The position numbers and the translations under genes were made by a program. The notes below the pieces were generated by a model that made no database searches, had not been told where the DNA came from, and saw only the letters and a list, made by a program, of their open reading frames with translations. Positions 1-10,014 of a stretch of DNA of 64,000 bases are shown here, piece by piece. Source of the stretch: Planctomycetota bacterium (GTDB lineage Bacteria > Planctomycetota > UBA8742 > UBA2392); contig JADZFR010000050.1 of NCBI GenBank assembly GCA_020849795.1, positions 121,371 to 185,370 on the forward strand. Direction: 5' to 3'. Each line of letters begins with the position of its first letter. The first letter of the stretch is position 1.

Positions 1-481
1 TCAGCCCGCTGGTTTCTTTGTCGATGCGGTTCACCAGGCGCGGTGCCACACCCGTGCCTCTGAAGCGCAGGTGAAGCGCATTGAGCAACGTGGTGTAGCG
101 ATACCCGCCCGTGGGGTGAACGATCAGGTGCGGCGGCTTGGATACGACGAACATGTGCTCGTCTTCAAAGAGAATGTCGTACGGGATGCGCGCCATCTCG
201 CTGAGGTCTTCGTGGGGCGGCGGCAGAATCAGCTCCAGGGTGTCGCCGCTGCGCAGCTTCTTGCCCGAGTCGATCGCCACGCCGCCGCGGCGGATGCGCC
301 CTTCATCAAACGCCGCCTGCACCTTCGTGCGCGACATCCAGGGCGTGCGCTCCGCCACAAACCTGTCGGCGCGCATGCCCTCCTGCGGCAACTCCACTCG
401 GTACACACGCGCGCTCTCGACCTCGGAAAGGTCTGCCGGCGGGTCTTTCTGTTTGCGCGGTCTGCGTGAGCCTTTGGGCAT
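1..481 (-). CDS. RluA/RluD-family RNA pseudouridine synthase, partial (C-terminus beyond window)
   Basis: Members of this family convert specific uridines in structured RNA to pseudouridine; RluC and RluD act on 23S rRNA. From the ATG at 481 the minus strand stays open for 160 codons to the window edge, so the C-terminal catalytic half is missing here. Residues about 35-85 look like an S4 RNA-binding domain (RADRFVAERTP, then GRIRRGGVAID). The catalytic core follows, with LIVHPTGG and LVNRIDKETSGL near residue 150. The latter carries the catalytic Asp of the family HRLDxxTSG motif, with Asn in place of His. The first 20 residues are basic. The exact RNA target cannot be told from this fragment. 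Confidence 0.88.
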   Translation of the reverse strand, partial: MPKGSRRPRKQKDPPADLSEVESARVYRVELPQEGMRADRFVAERTPWMSRTKVQAAFDEGRIRRGGVAIDSGKKLRSGDTLELILPPPHEDLSEMARIPYDILFEDEHMFVVSKPPHLIVHPTGGYRYTTLLNALHLRFRGTGVAPRLVNRIDKETSGL

Positions 482-571
482 CGGCGAATCACCGGGTCTT
501 GGTCGGGGCTACAGAGTAACCGGGCCCGGCCCGGGCAATCAGTGGCAGTTCACTGCCACGCCGCTGGAAGG

Positions 572-1798
572 TCAGTCGCCCATCTCGATCGGCGGGTTGA
601 CCTGGATGCCGCCCTTTACTTCAGGCCCGGGCGCACCCGCCATGATCCACTCCCGGATCTTCGCGATCTCGGAATGCGGCAACGGGTTGGCGCCAAACGG
701 CATGTGCGGCTGCTTGCGGCCTTCAAGGTGCGCCAGCAGCGGGCTGTTTTCGGCGTAGGGCACTACGCTTAGTCGCGGTTGCCCGAGGTCGTCCACCGCG
801 CCGCGCCGCACACCGGCATAGGTCATCAGGTCTAGCTTGCGCGCCTTGGCACTCCAGGTGTCCAGCCAGCCCGCGCCGCCCGCCGGGTTGGTCGCCTCGG
901 GTGCTGTCCCCTGTGGCGCGTAGTGGCAGCCGTTGCAGCGGCTCATCAGGATCGACATGACTTCGTCGTGTGTCACGTTGGTCTTGGGCGAGGGCACGGC
1001 GTTGGTCACGTACCACGCCAGCTCGTTCGCCTCGTCCTGCGTGATCCCCGGCGCGGTCATGCCCGCCCACGGCAACCACTTGGCTGGATCGGCGATAGCC
1101 GCCGCAAGCCACTCCGGGCGTGTACGGGCAAACGCCAGGTCAAGCCGCGGCGCAAACACCTGCGCCTGCACCACCGGCAATCCGTTCGCGTGGTACTGGG
1201 GCGTCAGCGTGTGCGAGCCAAGGCTGTGGCAAGTGCCGCACTGGTAGTGGTCCCACAGCATGGCGGCGCCTTCGAGGCGGCTGGCGTCGGGCTCCTTCTC
1301 GCGTTGCGGTTTGAAGGCGGGCAATTCGTCAATGCGATCGTCGGCCAGCGCCACGAGATAGCCGGTCAGCACTTCGATCTCAAAGTCACTCAGCGACAGA
1401 TCGGGCATGCGGTCGTTGCTGTTGCCGCGAATCGCGTACGGATAGCGAAGATAGCGCCGGATCCATTCCTCGGGCCGGCGCTCGGCAATGTGTTTCAGCG
1501 GCGGCGCCAGGTTCTCGGGACGGCTGCGAAGCTGATGACATTGCTGGCAGTTGGCGCGATCGGGCGGGTGGTCCTTGGGCGCCTCGGTGCGATGGCAGAA
1601 GTTGCAGTTGTGCTGCATTGCCAATACCTCGCCCGCGGCGAGAAACTCGCCCTTACTTTTCGGGAGTTCGGCTTGGGAAGGGCCACCCGCGGGGCCGCGC
1701 TCACGTGTGCCATCAACAATCAGCAGCACGACGCCAAGCACACACAGGGCGATGCCGCTGACCAGGATGATCACATTCGAGAGCTTGATGCCGCGCAT
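572..1798 (-). CDS. Membrane-anchored tetrahaem cytochrome c
   Basis: A 408-residue protein with one N-terminal membrane segment (residues about 8-28) that probably acts as an uncleaved anchor, followed by a periplasmic domain. Four CxxCH haem-binding motifs are visible: CNFCH (65-69), CQQCH (84-88), CGTCH (187-191) and CNGCH (288-292). Spacing and Met-containing segments (for example MPDLSLSDFE after the second haem) suggest two or three fused class I cytochrome c domains with Met axial ligands. It probably carries electrons in the periplasm; partners are not visible. No neighbour encodes an oxidase or reductase. A TAGACT hexamer ends 6 bases before the ATG, and no Shine-Dalgarno sequence is seen. 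Confidence 0.85.
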   Translation of the reverse strand: MRGIKLSNVIILVSGIALCVLGVVLLIVDGTRERGPAGGPSQAELPKSKGEFLAAGEVLAMQHNCNFCHRTEAPKDHPPDRANCQQCHQLRSRPENLAPPLKHIAERRPEEWIRRYLRYPYAIRGNSNDRMPDLSLSDFEIEVLTGYLVALADDRIDELPAFKPQREKEPDASRLEGAAMLWDHYQCGTCHSLGSHTLTPQYHANGLPVVQAQVFAPRLDLAFARTRPEWLAAAIADPAKWLPWAGMTAPGITQDEANELAWYVTNAVPSPKTNVTHDEVMSILMSRCNGCHYAPQGTAPEATNPAGGAGWLDTWSAKARKLDLMTYAGVRRGAVDDLGQPRLSVVPYAENSPLLAHLEGRKQPHMPFGANPLPHSEIAKIREWIMAGAPGPEVKGGIQVNPPIEMGD

Positions 1799-1810
1799 AG
1801 GGACAGTCTA
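1799..1810 (-). promoter_or_regulatory. -10-like element placed for leaderless transcription of the tetrahaem cytochrome gene
   Basis: TAGACT (1805-1810, minus strand) is followed by exactly 6 bases and then the ATG, so a start site 7 bases after the hexamer would fall on the A of ATG. No clear -35 box. Confidence 0.5.
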
Positions 1811-1833
1811 GCTAGGGACCTCGGCCAGGCGAT

Positions 1834-1864
1834 AAAAACGGGGCGCCCCATGCGGAGCGCCCCC
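1834..1864 (-). terminator. Rho-independent terminator of the GspE-N-like gene
   Basis: GGGGCGC (1840-1846) pairs with GCGCCCC (1857-1863) around a 10-base loop. On the minus strand the stem is followed by a T-run (1834-1838). It lies about 20 bases after the stop codon at 1885. Confidence 0.75.
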
Positions 1865-1884
1865 AAGGTTTACTCTGCGACGTG

Positions 1885-2397
1885 CTAACCGCGCTTCATC
1901 AGGCTGGGATCGGTCTTGGGCTCGACCGGACGGTCACCGCGGCGCTTGAGATAGCTGGTATACTCTGACCAGACCTCTCGCACCTGTTCAGGTGTGACGT
2001 GGCCGTCGTCCATGAGAATGCTCTCGACGCGCTTGATGTCGCCCAGCGCCTTGAACAGCTGGCGCTGAAACGCAAGCGATTCATCCAGCTGCGTCTTGGT
2101 GATGAAGTTCTTGCGGAACAGCCGTTTGCCAAGGCGCTTGTCTTCCTGCCGGATCAGCGCGTAGTTGCGCGCCTTCACCAGCTTGTACAACTCGGCACGG
2201 CTCAGCAGGTTGCGCTCAAGAATTGCGTGCGCGAGATCAAGCTCGCGCCCTTCGTTCTTGGCGGTCTGCACAGCCGCAATGGCGTCGTCCACCTGGTCTT
2301 GGGTGACCTTGGTGTTCTTCACGACAATCTGGATCAACAGTTGATCCGCCTGCGACATACGAGCAGCCCTGGCTTCCCGGGTATGAGGTTGATTCAT
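1885..2397 (-). CDS. Hypothetical protein with GspE/MshE N-terminal-like repeats
   Basis: A soluble, basic 170-residue protein without signal peptide. Two or three helical segments of the form D-x-A-x-x-I-L-x-x-x-x-x-S-x-x-E (residues about 20-60, 55-90 and 100-155; for example LDLAHAILERNLLSRAELYK) resemble the MshEN/GspE N-terminal fold. That fold is found in type II secretion and type IV pilus ATPases and also as stand-alone proteins. In some relatives it binds c-di-GMP, but I cannot show the ligand motif here. The start is supported by AGGA 10 bases upstream. The gene stands alone, with a terminator after it. Confidence 0.7.
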   Translation of the reverse strand: MNQPHTREARAARMSQADQLLIQIVVKNTKVTQDQVDDAIAAVQTAKNEGRELDLAHAILERNLLSRAELYKLVKARNYALIRQEDKRLGKRLFRKNFITKTQLDESLAFQRQLFKALGDIKRVESILMDDGHVTPEQVREVWSEYTSYLKRRGDRPVEPKTDPSLMKRG

Positions 2398-2456
2398 GTG
2401 GCAGCTTCCTGGGGGAGAATACGGGGAGGGATCTGCCAGTCCCTTAGAATAGATTT

Positions 2457-2474
2457 AACACCGCGGCGGGTGTT
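2457..2474 (-). terminator. Weak hairpin downstream of the thioredoxin-like gene
   Basis: AACACC (2457-2462) pairs with GGTGTT (2469-2474) about 95 bases after the stop codon at 2568. The following sequence is only A/T-mixed, so this may be a weak or Rho-assisted terminator. Apart from this hairpin and a ribosome site, the gap 2398-2567 holds nothing I recognise. Confidence 0.35.
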
Positions 2475-2567
2475 TAGGCAAGCACAGGCTGTCACAAACC
2501 GTGGCAGCGGCGCGGATTGGCAACAGCGTGGCGACGCTTTGCGGGGGAAGCGCGCTCTAACCGGGGT

Positions 2568-3080
2568 TTACTTGAGCTCTTTGCCCAGGGTCTCGGCGGT
2601 AGTCAGGCCAAGCTCGGCGTAATACACGTTGCGGTCAGCGTCGGCCAGAATCACGAACGGCGCCTTGTTCAGCGTCAGCACCTTGCCCTTGCGCGTCTTG
2701 AACACGCGGTTGAAGCCCTGCCCGATCCGGGTGCTGGCGTCGGTCTTGTAGCATGGAAACGTCAGGCCCTGCCGCGCCTTGAAATCACGCGCCTCGGCGA
2801 CGCTGTCAATGATGAATGCAATGATCTCGACTTCCGGGTGGGCTTTGTGGAATGCCTCAAGTTCGCGGGCTTGCTCAATGCTGGGCTGGTGCCACGTGGC
2901 AAACGCTGCAATCAGCAGCTTCTTGCCCTTGAAGCGATCGTCCGTGAGCCGGTGTTCCTGCTCTTGCAGGTCTTTCATTTCAAACGCGGGAAGCTTGCGC
3001 GCAGCGTCAGCGTCGGCAGCGCCGGCGGTAAACGCCACGCCCATCACAGCCAGCAGCACGAACATTACGACTGACTTCAC
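2568..3080 (-). CDS. Secreted thioredoxin-fold protein lacking the CxxC motif
   Basis: A 170-residue protein with a signal peptide (cleavage near AFTAGA-A, residues 19-22). The mature part follows the TlpA/AhpC-like thioredoxin pattern: a LPAFEMKDLQ entry strand, KKLLIAAFATWHQPS where the active site should be, a helix, and a cis-Pro-type KAPFVILADADRNV strand. The usual WCxxC has become WHQPS, so it cannot do thiol-disulfide chemistry in the normal way. Its only cysteine is in LTFPCYKTD, where peroxiredoxin-like folds may carry one. The gene starts 2 bases after the upstream lipoprotein gene, so the two are probably co-transcribed and may form a periplasmic pair. Confidence 0.78.
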   Translation of the reverse strand: MKSVVMFVLLAVMGVAFTAGAADADAARKLPAFEMKDLQEQEHRLTDDRFKGKKLLIAAFATWHQPSIEQARELEAFHKAHPEVEIIAFIIDSVAEARDFKARQGLTFPCYKTDASTRIGQGFNRVFKTRKGKVLTLNKAPFVILADADRNVYYAELGLTTAETLGKELK

Positions 3081-3082
3081 GT

Positions 3083-3658
3083 TTACCTCGAACGTGGCGC
3101 GCGAAAGTTGCCCGCCACACGGTACTTCTTGAACTTCAGGTCGATGCGCCCGACCACAAGGTCCGGCCCATCGTACACCAGCTCCCAGCTTCCCGACTCA
3201 AACGTGTCGTTGCCGGCAGCTGTAAATCCGCTGACCACTGTCCCGGTCACTGAACCAAGTATGGCTGTGCGGACCGTGCCATCGCCTGCCAATTCGGCGC
3301 GCAACGATACCCGCTTGTCATCGGTCTGCAAGAGAGAGATGTCGCCGCGATCAATGAACTCAAGCAGGAACACCCGGTTGTCACCGCGTGTCACCTTGCC
3401 GTCCCCGGCCAACGCTGCACCCGTATACCAGGACACGGCTTCGATGCTGTAGGCCCCGTTGATCTCATTCACCAGGGCTGGCGTCGTCAGCTCGACCACG
3501 CCTTCGGTCGGCGCCCCGGTCTTGCGAAACATCACGTCCACCAGCATCTCGCCGGTGCCCGGCGTCGCGCAACCCGCCAGCGCAAGCCAGCTCAACGCCA
3601 GTACACACATCACGTGCACCGCCGAACAGCCTGGAGAACCCGCCGCCAGTCTTCGCAT
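3083..3658 (-). CDS. Lipoprotein of unknown function
   Basis: A 191-residue protein with a lipoprotein signal peptide ending in LALAGC, so it is probably anchored through the Cys at residue 30 after cleavage. I chose the ATG at 3658. The frame stays open further upstream, but that would run into the divergent gene, and a TAGCGT hexamer ends 7 bases before this ATG. The mature part is predicted mostly beta: alternating strands such as TRGDNRVFLLEF, RVSLRAELAG and GSWELVYDGPDL. No known domain is recognised. It is immediately followed by the cysteine-less thioredoxin-like gene. Confidence 0.72.
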   Translation of the reverse strand: MRRLAAGSPGCSAVHVMCVLALSWLALAGCATPGTGEMLVDVMFRKTGAPTEGVVELTTPALVNEINGAYSIEAVSWYTGAALAGDGKVTRGDNRVFLLEFIDRGDISLLQTDDKRVSLRAELAGDGTVRTAILGSVTGTVVSGFTAAGNDTFESGSWELVYDGPDLVVGRIDLKFKKYRVAGNFRAPRSR

Positions 3659-3671
3659 TTCCGCAACGCTA
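3659..3671 (-). promoter_or_regulatory. -10-like element before the lipoprotein gene
   Basis: TAGCGT (3666-3671, minus strand) ends 7 bases before the ATG at 3658. It faces the element of the divergent gene within a 71-base gap. Confidence 0.4.
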
Positions 3672-3717
3672 GCCCGCCGGCTACCCGAGTCAACCTCGCA
3701 TGCATCGCCCAACCTGC

Positions 3718-3729
3718 TATCCTGCAAAT
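3718..3729 (+). promoter_or_regulatory. -10-like element placed for leaderless transcription
   Basis: TATCCT (3718-3723), preceded by TGC as in an extended -10, ends exactly 6 bases before the ATG at 3730. No Shine-Dalgarno sequence is present. Confidence 0.5.
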
Positions 3730-4740
3730 ATGCGCTACGTCGCCTTGATGCTGGCACTGCTGTTGGCTGCCGCCCCTCTGTTTGCGGTGAAGCTGAAGTT
3801 GAAGGCTGACCCGGAAGAGTTCGACGCAGCAGTCCTGAACTTTGACGGCGAGAACGTCACCTACCGGCGGGGCCGCAAGGAACTCACGGCCAAACTTGCC
3901 GACTTTGAGCACGCCAGCGCTTTCGAAATCAAGAAGCAGTACACCCGTGAAGACGCCACCGAGTGGCTTGAACTTGCGCGCTTTGCGCTGCACCGGGCGC
4001 TTTACACGCAAGCCCACGACACCGCGCGCAAGGCGGCAAGCCTTGACGCGCAACTGCAGCCGCAGGTGGACCGGCTCCTGAACACCGCCCGATACCTGCA
4101 AGCCGATGCGCTGCTTGAGCGCGGCAGTATGGCACTGGACGAACAGAAGATTGACGAGGCGCGCCGGCTGCTGACACAAGTGATTGAGCAGTTTTCAGAC
4201 ACGCCGGCAAAGGTCAAGGCCGAGATTCTGCTCGGCACTCTCGACCGCGTAGCCCTCGAGATTAAAGCCAAAGAGCTGGAAGAAGCCGCCCGCAAAGCCC
4301 AGGAAGTCGCCGATGCGGACGAACGCAAGAAGCGCAAGCCGATCGACGACTGGTTGAACGAGCTGGCCGCCCAAGTCGAGGCCCAGAGCGAGGTAAAGCG
4401 AAGCGGCGACACCGAGTGCGTCGCCAATCGCATTCACAAGGGCCTGCCGCTGTACGAGAACGTGGTGAAGGCGCTGGAAACGATTCGCAAACAGATTGAG
4501 GACAACCGCCACTACTACACGTTTCGCGGGCAGATTGAGCAGGCCAACAGCATCGACAAAGCCGCCAAGACGCTCATGGTCGATACCTACGAACGCTGGG
4601 TGTACTACCTGTACTTCAACGCACGCTACGATGTGGCTGCGGGGGTCTGCAACACCGCGCTGAAGCTTGCGCCCAGCGACCGCCGCCTGCTGAGCCTCAA
4701 GGTCGACATCGACAACATGTACGACCCACTTCAAAAGTAG
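3730..4740 (+). CDS. Secreted helical (TPR-like) protein
   Basis: A 336-residue exported protein. I take the ATG at 3730 because it is followed directly by a clear signal peptide (MRYVALMLALLLAAAPLFA) and preceded by a TATCCT hexamer; an in-frame ATG 30 bases upstream would put charged residues before the signal. After a short beta segment (LNFDGENVTYRRGRKELTAKL), the rest is helical. It has TPR-like pairs (EWLELARFALHRALYTQAHDTARKA and LERGSMALDEQKIDEARRL, both in the 85-160 region) and a coiled stretch around KAKELEEAARKAQE. It is probably a periplasmic scaffold or assembly factor; the actual role is unknown. Confidence 0.72.
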   Translation: MRYVALMLALLLAAAPLFAVKLKLKADPEEFDAAVLNFDGENVTYRRGRKELTAKLADFEHASAFEIKKQYTREDATEWLELARFALHRALYTQAHDTARKAASLDAQLQPQVDRLLNTARYLQADALLERGSMALDEQKIDEARRLLTQVIEQFSDTPAKVKAEILLGTLDRVALEIKAKELEEAARKAQEVADADERKKRKPIDDWLNELAAQVEAQSEVKRSGDTECVANRIHKGLPLYENVVKALETIRKQIEDNRHYYTFRGQIEQANSIDKAAKTLMVDTYERWVYYLYFNARYDVAAGVCNTALKLAPSDRRLLSLKVDIDNMYDPLQK

Positions 4741-4780
4741 TGTCCTTCGGCGCGCCGGGCTTGCCGACACAGGCATGCAA

Positions 4781-4815
4781 AAAACATCGAAGCGGCATTT
4801 TGCCGCTTCGATGTT
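4781..4815 (-). terminator. Strong hairpin terminator of pnp (between convergent genes)
   Basis: A perfect 15-bp stem, 4783-4797 with 4801-4815, closes a 3-base loop. On the minus strand it is followed by TTTT, so it should terminate pnp. On the plus strand no T-run follows, although the stem could still stop or stabilise the upstream transcript. Confidence 0.8.
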
Positions 4816-4847
4816 GCTGCTTGTACGTGGCTTGCTGTCAGGCCGGC

Positions 4848-7091
4848 CTAGCTGCGCGGCGCGCGTTCGCGCCTTGGGCCCCGGTCGCCGCCTCTGCCGC
4901 CGCGGTCGCCGCCTCTGCCGCCCGGTCGACCGCCGGTGCGTGGTGCCGGTGCGTTGTAAGCTTCGCCACGGTCCTTGAGGATGACGGCCTTACGGCTGCC
5001 CTTGATCTTGCCGGTGGGGTCAACGTTGATGACTTCGAACTCAAGTTCGTCGCCGACCTTGACCACGTCTTCGGGCTTCTCAACGTAGCCGTCGCTGAGC
5101 TCGCTCACATGGATCAGGGCTTCCAGCGCGCCGTTGAATTCGACAAACGCCCCGAACTCGCGCATGCTGCCGACCTTGCCCTTGTAACGCTGGCCGATGA
5201 CCGGCTTCTCGGTCATCTGGCGAATCATTTCCTTGTTCGCCAGCACCTTCACGCCGTCTTCGCCGAAGATCTTGATCGTGCCGTCTTCTTCGACAGTGAT
5301 GGTCGTCTTGAACTTTTCCTGCATGCCGCGGATGACCTTGCCGCCCGGGCCAATGACCGACCCGATCTGTTCGTTGTCGATCTTGATGACCTCGAAGCGC
5401 GGTGCCCACTTGCTGATCTCGGGGCGTGGTGCGGCAAGCACGGCCTTCATCTTGCCCAGGATGTGCAGGCGCGCGTCTTTGGCCTGTCCCAGCGCCTTGC
5501 GCATCAGGTCGGCGGTCAGGTTCTTGACCTTGATGTCCATCTGCAGGGCGGTGATGCCGTCGGCGGTTCCGCAGACCTTGAAGTCCATGTCACCGACATG
5601 GTCTTCGTCGCCAAGAATGTCCGTCAGCACCGCATGCTGGTTGCCTTCGCTGACGAGGCCCATGGCCACGCCGGCGACTGCCTTCTTGAGCGGCACGCCC
5701 GCGTCAAACGCGCTCAAGCTCGCGCCGCAGACACTGGCCATGCTGGAGCTGCCGTTGGATTCAAGGATGTCGCTGACAATACGAATTGTGTACGGGAACT
5801 CATTTTCTGCCGGCAACATGCCGCGGATGGCACGCTCGGCCAATGCGCCGTGGCCCAATTCGCGACGCGAGGTGCCGCGGATCATCTTGGCTTCACCGGT
5901 GCAGAACGGCGGGAAGTTGTAGTGCAGCAGGAAGCGCTCTTCCCGTGACTCGCGCAAACCGTCAATCAGCTGCGTGTCCTGGGCCGTGCCCAGGGTGCAG
6001 GTCACGAATGCCTGGGTTTCACCACGGGTGAACGTAACGCTGCCGTGGTTTCGCGGGAACGGGCTCATCTCGATCGTGATGTCGCGGACTTCATCGAGGT
6101 TGCGGCCGTCGATGCGTTTGTTCTCGCTCAGGATGATGTGGCGTGTGGCCTCGTACTTGAAGTCGCCCAGAATCTGTGACGCGTGCTTGTAGCGAAGCTT
6201 GGCGGCGTCGTCAGCGTCAGGACCGACCGCGTAGGCTTCCAGCGCCTTCTTCTTGATGTCGCTGAGTGCCGCACTGCGCTCGTGCTTGGCCTTGATGCGG
6301 ATCTTCTCAAGGAAATCCTTCCAGTGCTTGGCCTTGATTTCCTTGACCAATGCCTCAGGCGGAGCTGCCGGCGGCGTAAAGGCCACAGGCTTGGACCCTG
6401 CCTTCTTCACCAGTTCAATCTGCGCGTCGCACAGCTTGATGATTGCCTTGTGGGCAAGCTCAAGCGCCTCGACGATCTGCTCTTCCGAAAGTTCGTGGGC
6501 GCCGGCCTCGACCATGCTGATGCCGTTCTTGGTGCCAGCCACGACCATGTTCAGGTCGCCATTGTCGACGGTTTCGTAGTCAGGGTTGACAACGAACTTG
6601 CCGTCGCGACGGCCCATGCGCACCGCGCCAATCGGGCCGTCAAAGGGCAGGCCCGCCAGCATGACGGCGGCACTGCTGCCGTTGATCATCAACATGTCCG
6701 GGTCAAGGTTGGGGTCGGCCGACATGGCCATGCCGTTGATCTGGACTTCGTCGTTGTAACCCTCTTTGAACTGCGGGCGCAGCGGACGGTCAGTCATGCG
6801 CATGGTCAGCACTTCCTTGGTGCTGGGGCGACCTTCGCGCTTGAAGAAGCCGCCGGGAAACTTGCCGGCCGCGCTGGTCTTTTCTTTGTACTCGACGGTC
6901 ATCGGGAAGAAGTCGATGCCCGGCCGCGGTGCAGCGGTGGTCACCGCGACAAACACGGCGCTGTTTTCTTCGCGCACGAGCACGGCGCCGGCTGCCTGCT
7001 TGGCCAGCCATCCGGTCTCGAGGACGATGTTGCGGCCGCCGATTTCGACGGTCACGACGTGCTTGGTGATTGCATGTTTCTCTATAGCCAT
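4848..7091 (-). CDS. pnp: Polyribonucleotide nucleotidyltransferase (PNPase)
   Basis: Phosphorolytic 3'-to-5' exoribonuclease of the RNA degradation machinery; it can also add tails to RNA 3' ends. The 747-residue length fits the family. Order: first RNase PH domain (GKFPGGFFKREGRPS near residue 80), helical linker, and second RNase PH domain (GSVTFTRGETQAF, SNGSSSMASVCGASLS). A KH domain (GSVIGPGGKVIRGM, about 575-590) and an S1 domain (KVGSMREFGAFVEF, about 640) follow. The tail is rich in Arg and Gly (GGRPGGRGGDRGGRGGDRG), a likely flexible RNA or partner-binding extension. AGGAAAG lies upstream of the ATG. It follows rpsO, as in many bacteria. Confidence 0.97.
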   Translation of the reverse strand: MAIEKHAITKHVVTVEIGGRNIVLETGWLAKQAAGAVLVREENSAVFVAVTTAAPRPGIDFFPMTVEYKEKTSAAGKFPGGFFKREGRPSTKEVLTMRMTDRPLRPQFKEGYNDEVQINGMAMSADPNLDPDMLMINGSSAAVMLAGLPFDGPIGAVRMGRRDGKFVVNPDYETVDNGDLNMVVAGTKNGISMVEAGAHELSEEQIVEALELAHKAIIKLCDAQIELVKKAGSKPVAFTPPAAPPEALVKEIKAKHWKDFLEKIRIKAKHERSAALSDIKKKALEAYAVGPDADDAAKLRYKHASQILGDFKYEATRHIILSENKRIDGRNLDEVRDITIEMSPFPRNHGSVTFTRGETQAFVTCTLGTAQDTQLIDGLRESREERFLLHYNFPPFCTGEAKMIRGTSRRELGHGALAERAIRGMLPAENEFPYTIRIVSDILESNGSSSMASVCGASLSAFDAGVPLKKAVAGVAMGLVSEGNQHAVLTDILGDEDHVGDMDFKVCGTADGITALQMDIKVKNLTADLMRKALGQAKDARLHILGKMKAVLAAPRPEISKWAPRFEVIKIDNEQIGSVIGPGGKVIRGMQEKFKTTITVEEDGTIKIFGEDGVKVLANKEMIRQMTEKPVIGQRYKGKVGSMREFGAFVEFNGALEALIHVSELSDGYVEKPEDVVKVGDELEFEVINVDPTGKIKGSRKAVILKDRGEAYNAPAPRTGGRPGGRGGDRGGRGGDRGPRRERAPRS

Positions 7092-7383
7092 GTTGTAGCT
7101 TTCCTGCCCTCAAATGAGGGCTGATAGGCTCCTTCCCTGTCCGGAGGAGCCGGTGTTTATGGGTGCAAAGGGTCGGGTGCTTGCCCGGGCGGGCAGAGAG
7201 GTTGGTGTTTCTCTGGGCAGCCCTGGGGCTGCCTGAAAACACCGGCCTCTGAGTCCGCGCGGGTCCCGGGTTTCCGGCTGGTCGCTGACCAGTCGAGCCC
7301 GGTGACAGGGTCCCAGACCCCCCACACGATGCAGGGCAACGCGCCCTGTAAAACAGACGGGCGGGCACACAGGCCCGCCCGGG
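7092..7383 (-). other. rpsO-pnp intercistronic region / pnp leader
   Basis: A 292-base gap with no convincing gene. It holds the hairpin right after rpsO, a second small stem (CAGGGC with GCCCTG, 7332-7349), and further GC-rich self-complementary segments before the pnp ribosome site. In E. coli this interval carries RNase III sites used for pnp autocontrol. The equivalent role here is inference only. Confidence 0.4.
7350..7380 (-). terminator. Hairpin just after rpsO
   Basis: GGGCGGGC (7359-7366) pairs with GCCCGCCC (7373-7380), 3 bases after the rpsO stop. On the minus strand it is followed by GTCTGTTTT. It looks like an attenuating terminator between rpsO and pnp, so pnp may be partly read through from the rpsO promoter. 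Confidence 0.65.
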
Positions 7384-7659
7384 TTACTTGCGAATGCCGA
7401 GCTTCGTGATCAGGTCGCGGTAGCGCACTTCGTCGGTTGCATCGAGATACTTCAGAAGTGAGCTGCGCTTGCCGACCATCCGCAGCAAGCCTCGACGACT
7501 GCTGTGGTCTTTCTTGTGAATCTTCAGATGTACGGTCAGGTTGTTGATTTCTTCGGTGAGCAGGGCGACCTGCACCTCTACAGAGCCGGTGTCGCGCTTC
7601 TCTTTGCCCCCGCGGCCGAATTCCTGGACGAGTTCGTCGCGGCGCTTCTTGGTGATCAT
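7384..7659 (-). CDS. rpsO: 30S ribosomal protein S15
   Basis: Primary 16S rRNA-binding protein of the small subunit platform. The 91-residue product has the standard length and the family core ([50 protein letters not shown]). I place the start at the ATG at 7659 ([11 protein letters not shown]), preceded by AAAGGGA 5 bases upstream. The reading frame stays open further upstream but that part is not S15. Located just before pnp in the common rpsO-pnp arrangement. Confidence 0.97.
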   Translation of the reverse strand: MITKKRRDELVQEFGRGGKEKRDTGSVEVQVALLTEEINNLTVHLKIHKKDHSSRRGLLRMVGKRSSLLKYLDATDEVRYRDLITKLGIRK

Positions 7660-7761
7660 CGTTCCCTTTCGTTGCACTTGCGCCGGCAGCAGTCGTAACC
7701 GCCATCGGCGTGACTTATGGGGGCGAAAGGTAACAGTGCACTCAACTTCGTCAATGGGGGG

Positions 7762-7778
7762 ACGGCAGGCGCCTGCCG

Positions 7779-7779
<1 letters not shown>
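7762..7779. repeat. Perfect 18-bp palindrome at the ispD stop codon
   Basis: ACGGCAGGCGCCTGCCGT is self-complementary over 18 bases and touches the ispD stop codon (7779-7781). It may act as a 3'-end hairpin; on the minus strand it is followed by C-rich, not T-rich, sequence. Confidence 0.6.
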
Positions 7780-9997
<2,218 letters not shown>

Positions 9998-10014
9998 GTC
10001 CGTGCCGGAGGCCC

